Assembly (NCBI GenBank): GCA_025331125.1
Contig: JAOALB010000325.1
Location: 1-18,061, forward strand
Source: Mycogone perniciosa
Taxonomy: Eukaryota > Ascomycota > Sordariomycetes > Hypocreales > Hypocreaceae
Length of the DNA stretch: 18,061 nucleotides
Direction of reading: 5' to 3'
The notes beneath the pieces were generated by a model, which saw only the letters and a list, made by a program, of their open reading frames with translations, searched no databases and was not told the DNA's origin. The position numbers and the translations under genes are program-made. Shown here one piece after another: positions 16,045 to 18,061 of the stretch; within the stretch, counting starts at the first letter, position 1; every line of letters starts with the position of its first letter.

Positions 16045-16639
16045 CTACGGCAATTCATGAATATCCCCACCAAAAACTTGCGTCAATAATGCTCCAACAA
16101 AACCTTTCATGCTCTGCTTAAGATCATCTATAGCGCGGAGAAAGTCTTCTGTGCTAGTAAGCTTATGCAGCAATCCGATAATGCTGATTCCAAGGTTGTC
16201 TACTTGGGTGTTCCCCACGCTGACAGTAGTTTCAAGAGCGTCTAGCCTAGCGGATATCCCCAAGAGCATCCTGCCACCATGTTAGACCCCTCTTTCACTG
16301 CATTTTTCTGAATCTTGGTCATATCTACCATTTAATTTCATCGTTTGCCGTGAAGCCACCATGAAAATTGGCTTGTTCAAACATTGGGACCTCGTCATTG
16401 TATAGGATAGGTTGAGAATTGAGGAACGATAGATCATCGCACCCAAAGCAAGGTGCTTGGGGGTTCAGATTTTGCTCTGTGGAGGTCTGGAAGTTGGATG
16501 GTGTTGGTAGCGGGGAGCTTGAGCTGATGGTGGACGAATCAAAATCGAGCGGAGGAACATTCGCGAGGTCTCCCGCAGCTGCAGAGTCTTCTCTGAGCGC
16601 CTTATGGGCGTTGACATTCTCCGAGGTGTAGTGTTCCAT
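16045..16639 (-). CDS. Unrecognised S/P/T-rich plus helical protein, 178 aa, two exons
   Basis: Spliced CDS on the minus strand: 16639-16329 and 16270-16045. The 58-nt intron has a GTAGAT donor, a TCTAAC branch and a GGCAG acceptor, and joins in phase at Trp104. The first half is low-complexity and acidic (PPLDFDSSTISSSSPLPTPS, then CFGCDD and a run to NDEIKW), resembling an activation-type or disordered region. The second half is amphipathic helix (ARLDALETTVSVGNTQVDNL, then LLHKLTSTEDFLRAIDDLKQS). The R-[LV]-D-x-LET-x-V piece also occurs in the four-exon gene at 6079 (RRVDKLETNVD), which may be chance. No TATA box is obvious upstream. Function is unknown. Confidence 0.6.
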
Positions 16640-16926
16640 ATTGCTAAAGGTCTTTTCTTATGATGTGAAGTTTTGCTGATGCTGGGATTAAGACATTGAG
16701 AACGATGTTGGCTTAAGTACTCCGAAAAAGGCAGCAATGATCTAAGCGCCAGACTTCGGAGTTGGTGCATTAAAATTAAACACTCATATTTAGATATGTA
16801 AATTAAAGATATTCTAGCAGTCTAATATTGCATGTACTTTGATCGAAGTACTTAAACGCCTCTCAGCCTGACCAACGACTACTGACCACTAACCACCTAC
16901 AATCTTTTCTCCACAGACAACACAAA

Positions 16927-17866
16927 ATGCAGACCATTGAATTTATTCTGATTCTCGTATCTGTGCTTCATCAGGCACATGCGACCCAGTTATTCTGTCT
17001 TACGGATCCCCCCAGCGCACTGGAAGCCGGAAAATCCGTTGTGTCAGCTGTGTAAGCTAATCACGTACCTATCTAGCGCCGGAAGGAGTTCCTGCATCCC
17101 AGTGCTAATAATTATGGAACAGACTGAACACGCCACTGAAGAGGCGGTGCGAAGCCACTTTGCAGTTTTCGGACACCTCTTTCCGACCGATCCACTATGT
17201 CTTCAATCCAATCGCCTGTGGTGGACGCCAAATTGTTACATTCGTTGTCCCGAAGGGCGTTCCAAATAGAAAGGCCAACATAATCTGGTTTGGCTGCCTA
17301 TTATTTCCTCAGCAATACACGACTAACCTAAAGCAAGGGTATGCGCAGGTTTGGACCCATACTGCAACCGTGCCATTATATCTGGAGGGTGTGCAAACTC
17401 GTCTATAATAAGTAGAGAGGGACAGGGTAAAGTTGGCTGCTTGGTGGAGACTCTCCAAATGCAAACCACGCAAGTGACGACCACCACCTCTTCGCATACA
17501 ATGACTAAGACGGTACCAACAATAGTCACTGCATCCACAACCAGTTTCCCTTCAGAATCCCCATCGGCGACTGCTTTTGCTAGACGCTGTTTTAACTTCC
17601 CATTCTATAATTCCACCATGGGAAATGTCACCATGCATGTACAGAGCACTGCAGGTGTGCGGTATACTGCGGCGAGCTCTGTGGGCCTGAATTACGTGGC
17701 GGCCACAACCAGCTGGGCACCAGCCACCGCAGTGACTGCACGACCAACAGTTTCTGCAACTCTGGCTAGCTCGGCATCCTGGACCAACATACCGCTGGCT
17801 ATCATGTTATTGGTTTCTACGCTCACAGTCTTGCATACTCTAAGCGCCAGATATGTGACTGCCTAG
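16927..17866 (+). CDS. Secreted, Ser/Thr-rich, probably GPI-anchored protein, 272 aa, three exons
   Basis: Spliced CDS: 16927-17051, 17123-17287, 17338-17866. Introns are 71 nt (GTAAGC, branch CTAAT) and 50 nt (GTTTGG, branch CTAAC); phases match at Val42 and Trp97. A signal peptide covers residues 1-19 (hydrophobic core FILILVSVL, cleavage after AHA). The N-terminal domain holds IVTFVVPKGVPNRKANIIWV joined to CAGLDPYC...AIISGGC, like a family of fungal secreted proteins with '.TF.VP.G..N..A.I.W.CAG...C....I.GG'. A Thr/Ser-rich stalk follows (about 138-175), then C181 and N-glycosylation sequons (N188-S-T, N193-V-T), and a hydrophobic C-terminus (IPLAIMLLVSTLTVLHTL) suited to GPI attachment or membrane anchoring. 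The product should sit at the cell surface. The join at 17287/17338 is supported by how well WVCAG restores the family pattern. Confidence 0.75.
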
Positions 17867-17924
17867 GAAGCATAAAATATGGATTGAGAATTACATTTTA
17901 CATAGGGCGAGGCTAGTGTTGAAG

Positions 17925-17932
17925 TATAAATA
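17925..17932 (+). promoter_or_regulatory. TATA box of the right-edge gene
   Basis: TATAAATA about 115 nt before the ATG at 18046. The leader is A-rich, then C/T-rich close to the ATG, as expected for a fungal 5' UTR. Confidence 0.65.
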
Positions 17933-18045
17933 GATCGTGTTTCCTCTTTGTTTTGTGAATTCGTAAAGAAAACAAAAACAAAACTAGAGAGACAAAAACA
18001 TAAATCAAAGCAAAACGCCTAGTTTTTCCTGTCCCCTTCTCAATC

Positions 18046-18061
18046 ATGTCTCAAGAATCCC
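18046..18061 (+). CDS. Start of a plus-strand gene (partial)
   Basis: ATG with the context AATCATGTC encodes MSQES and runs off the window. It is supported by the upstream TATAAATA and the C/T-rich leader, not by the five codons themselves. Product unknown. Confidence 0.5.

Overview
The window looks like a gene-sparse accessory region of a filamentous ascomycete, most likely a eurotiomycete (Aspergillus/Penicillium/Onygenales type). The evidence is short GT-AG (and GC-AG) introns of about 46-79 nt with CTRAY branch points, TATA boxes followed by pyrimidine-rich leaders, the TACGGAGTA/TACTCCGTA motifs common in these genomes, and several fungus-typical protein families. The species call is inference. 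Most genes appear only after splicing; I joined exons by hand where donor, branch point, acceptor and reading phase agreed.

Layout from left to right. (a) 1-51: the last 16 codons of a plus-strand gene. (b) 52-1002: no gene. (c) About 1003-1650: an AT-rich array of about 19 degenerate dyads, TTACYRGTAA. (d) 1753-2178: a Cys-rich orphan protein. (e) 4758-2397 (minus): a 738-residue protein with a C-terminal Ulp1/C48 cysteine-peptidase domain, four exons. (f) 5569-5317 (minus): a doubtful 59-residue membrane protein. (g) 6079-7245: a 319-residue nuclear-looking protein with two copies of a PKTEPSDD motif, four exons. (h) 7816-8286: a TM2-domain membrane protein, two exons. (i) About 8475-9056: a second dyad array, a diverged direct copy of the first. 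(j) 9430-10821: an intronless 463-residue protein of a fungal family with a nucleotidyltransferase-like signature. (k) 11218-12097: an unrecognised two-exon protein. (l) 12098-13373: about 1.3 kb with no supportable gene. (m) 13374-16639: five minus-strand small genes in a row (leucine-zipper-like peptide, transthyretin/HIU-hydrolase-like protein with an acidic nuclear tail, a 99-residue orphan, a coiled-coil protein, and an S/P/T-rich plus helical protein). (n) 16927-17866: a three-exon secreted, probably GPI-anchored protein. (o) 18046-18061: the first codons of another plus-strand gene behind a clear TATA box.

The strongest unexplained signal is the pair of dyad arrays. They lie about 7.4 kb apart in the same orientation, the order and spacing of their palindromes match to within about one base over ten consecutive sites, and the best-matching stretch differs only by transitions. 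They bracket the orphan, the Ulp1-like gene, the PKTEPSDD gene and the TM2 gene. A SUMO-protease-like gene next to a gene with repeated SUMO-consensus-like lysines suggests, as inference only, a functional link. No rRNA, tRNA, CRISPR array or intact transposase was seen.
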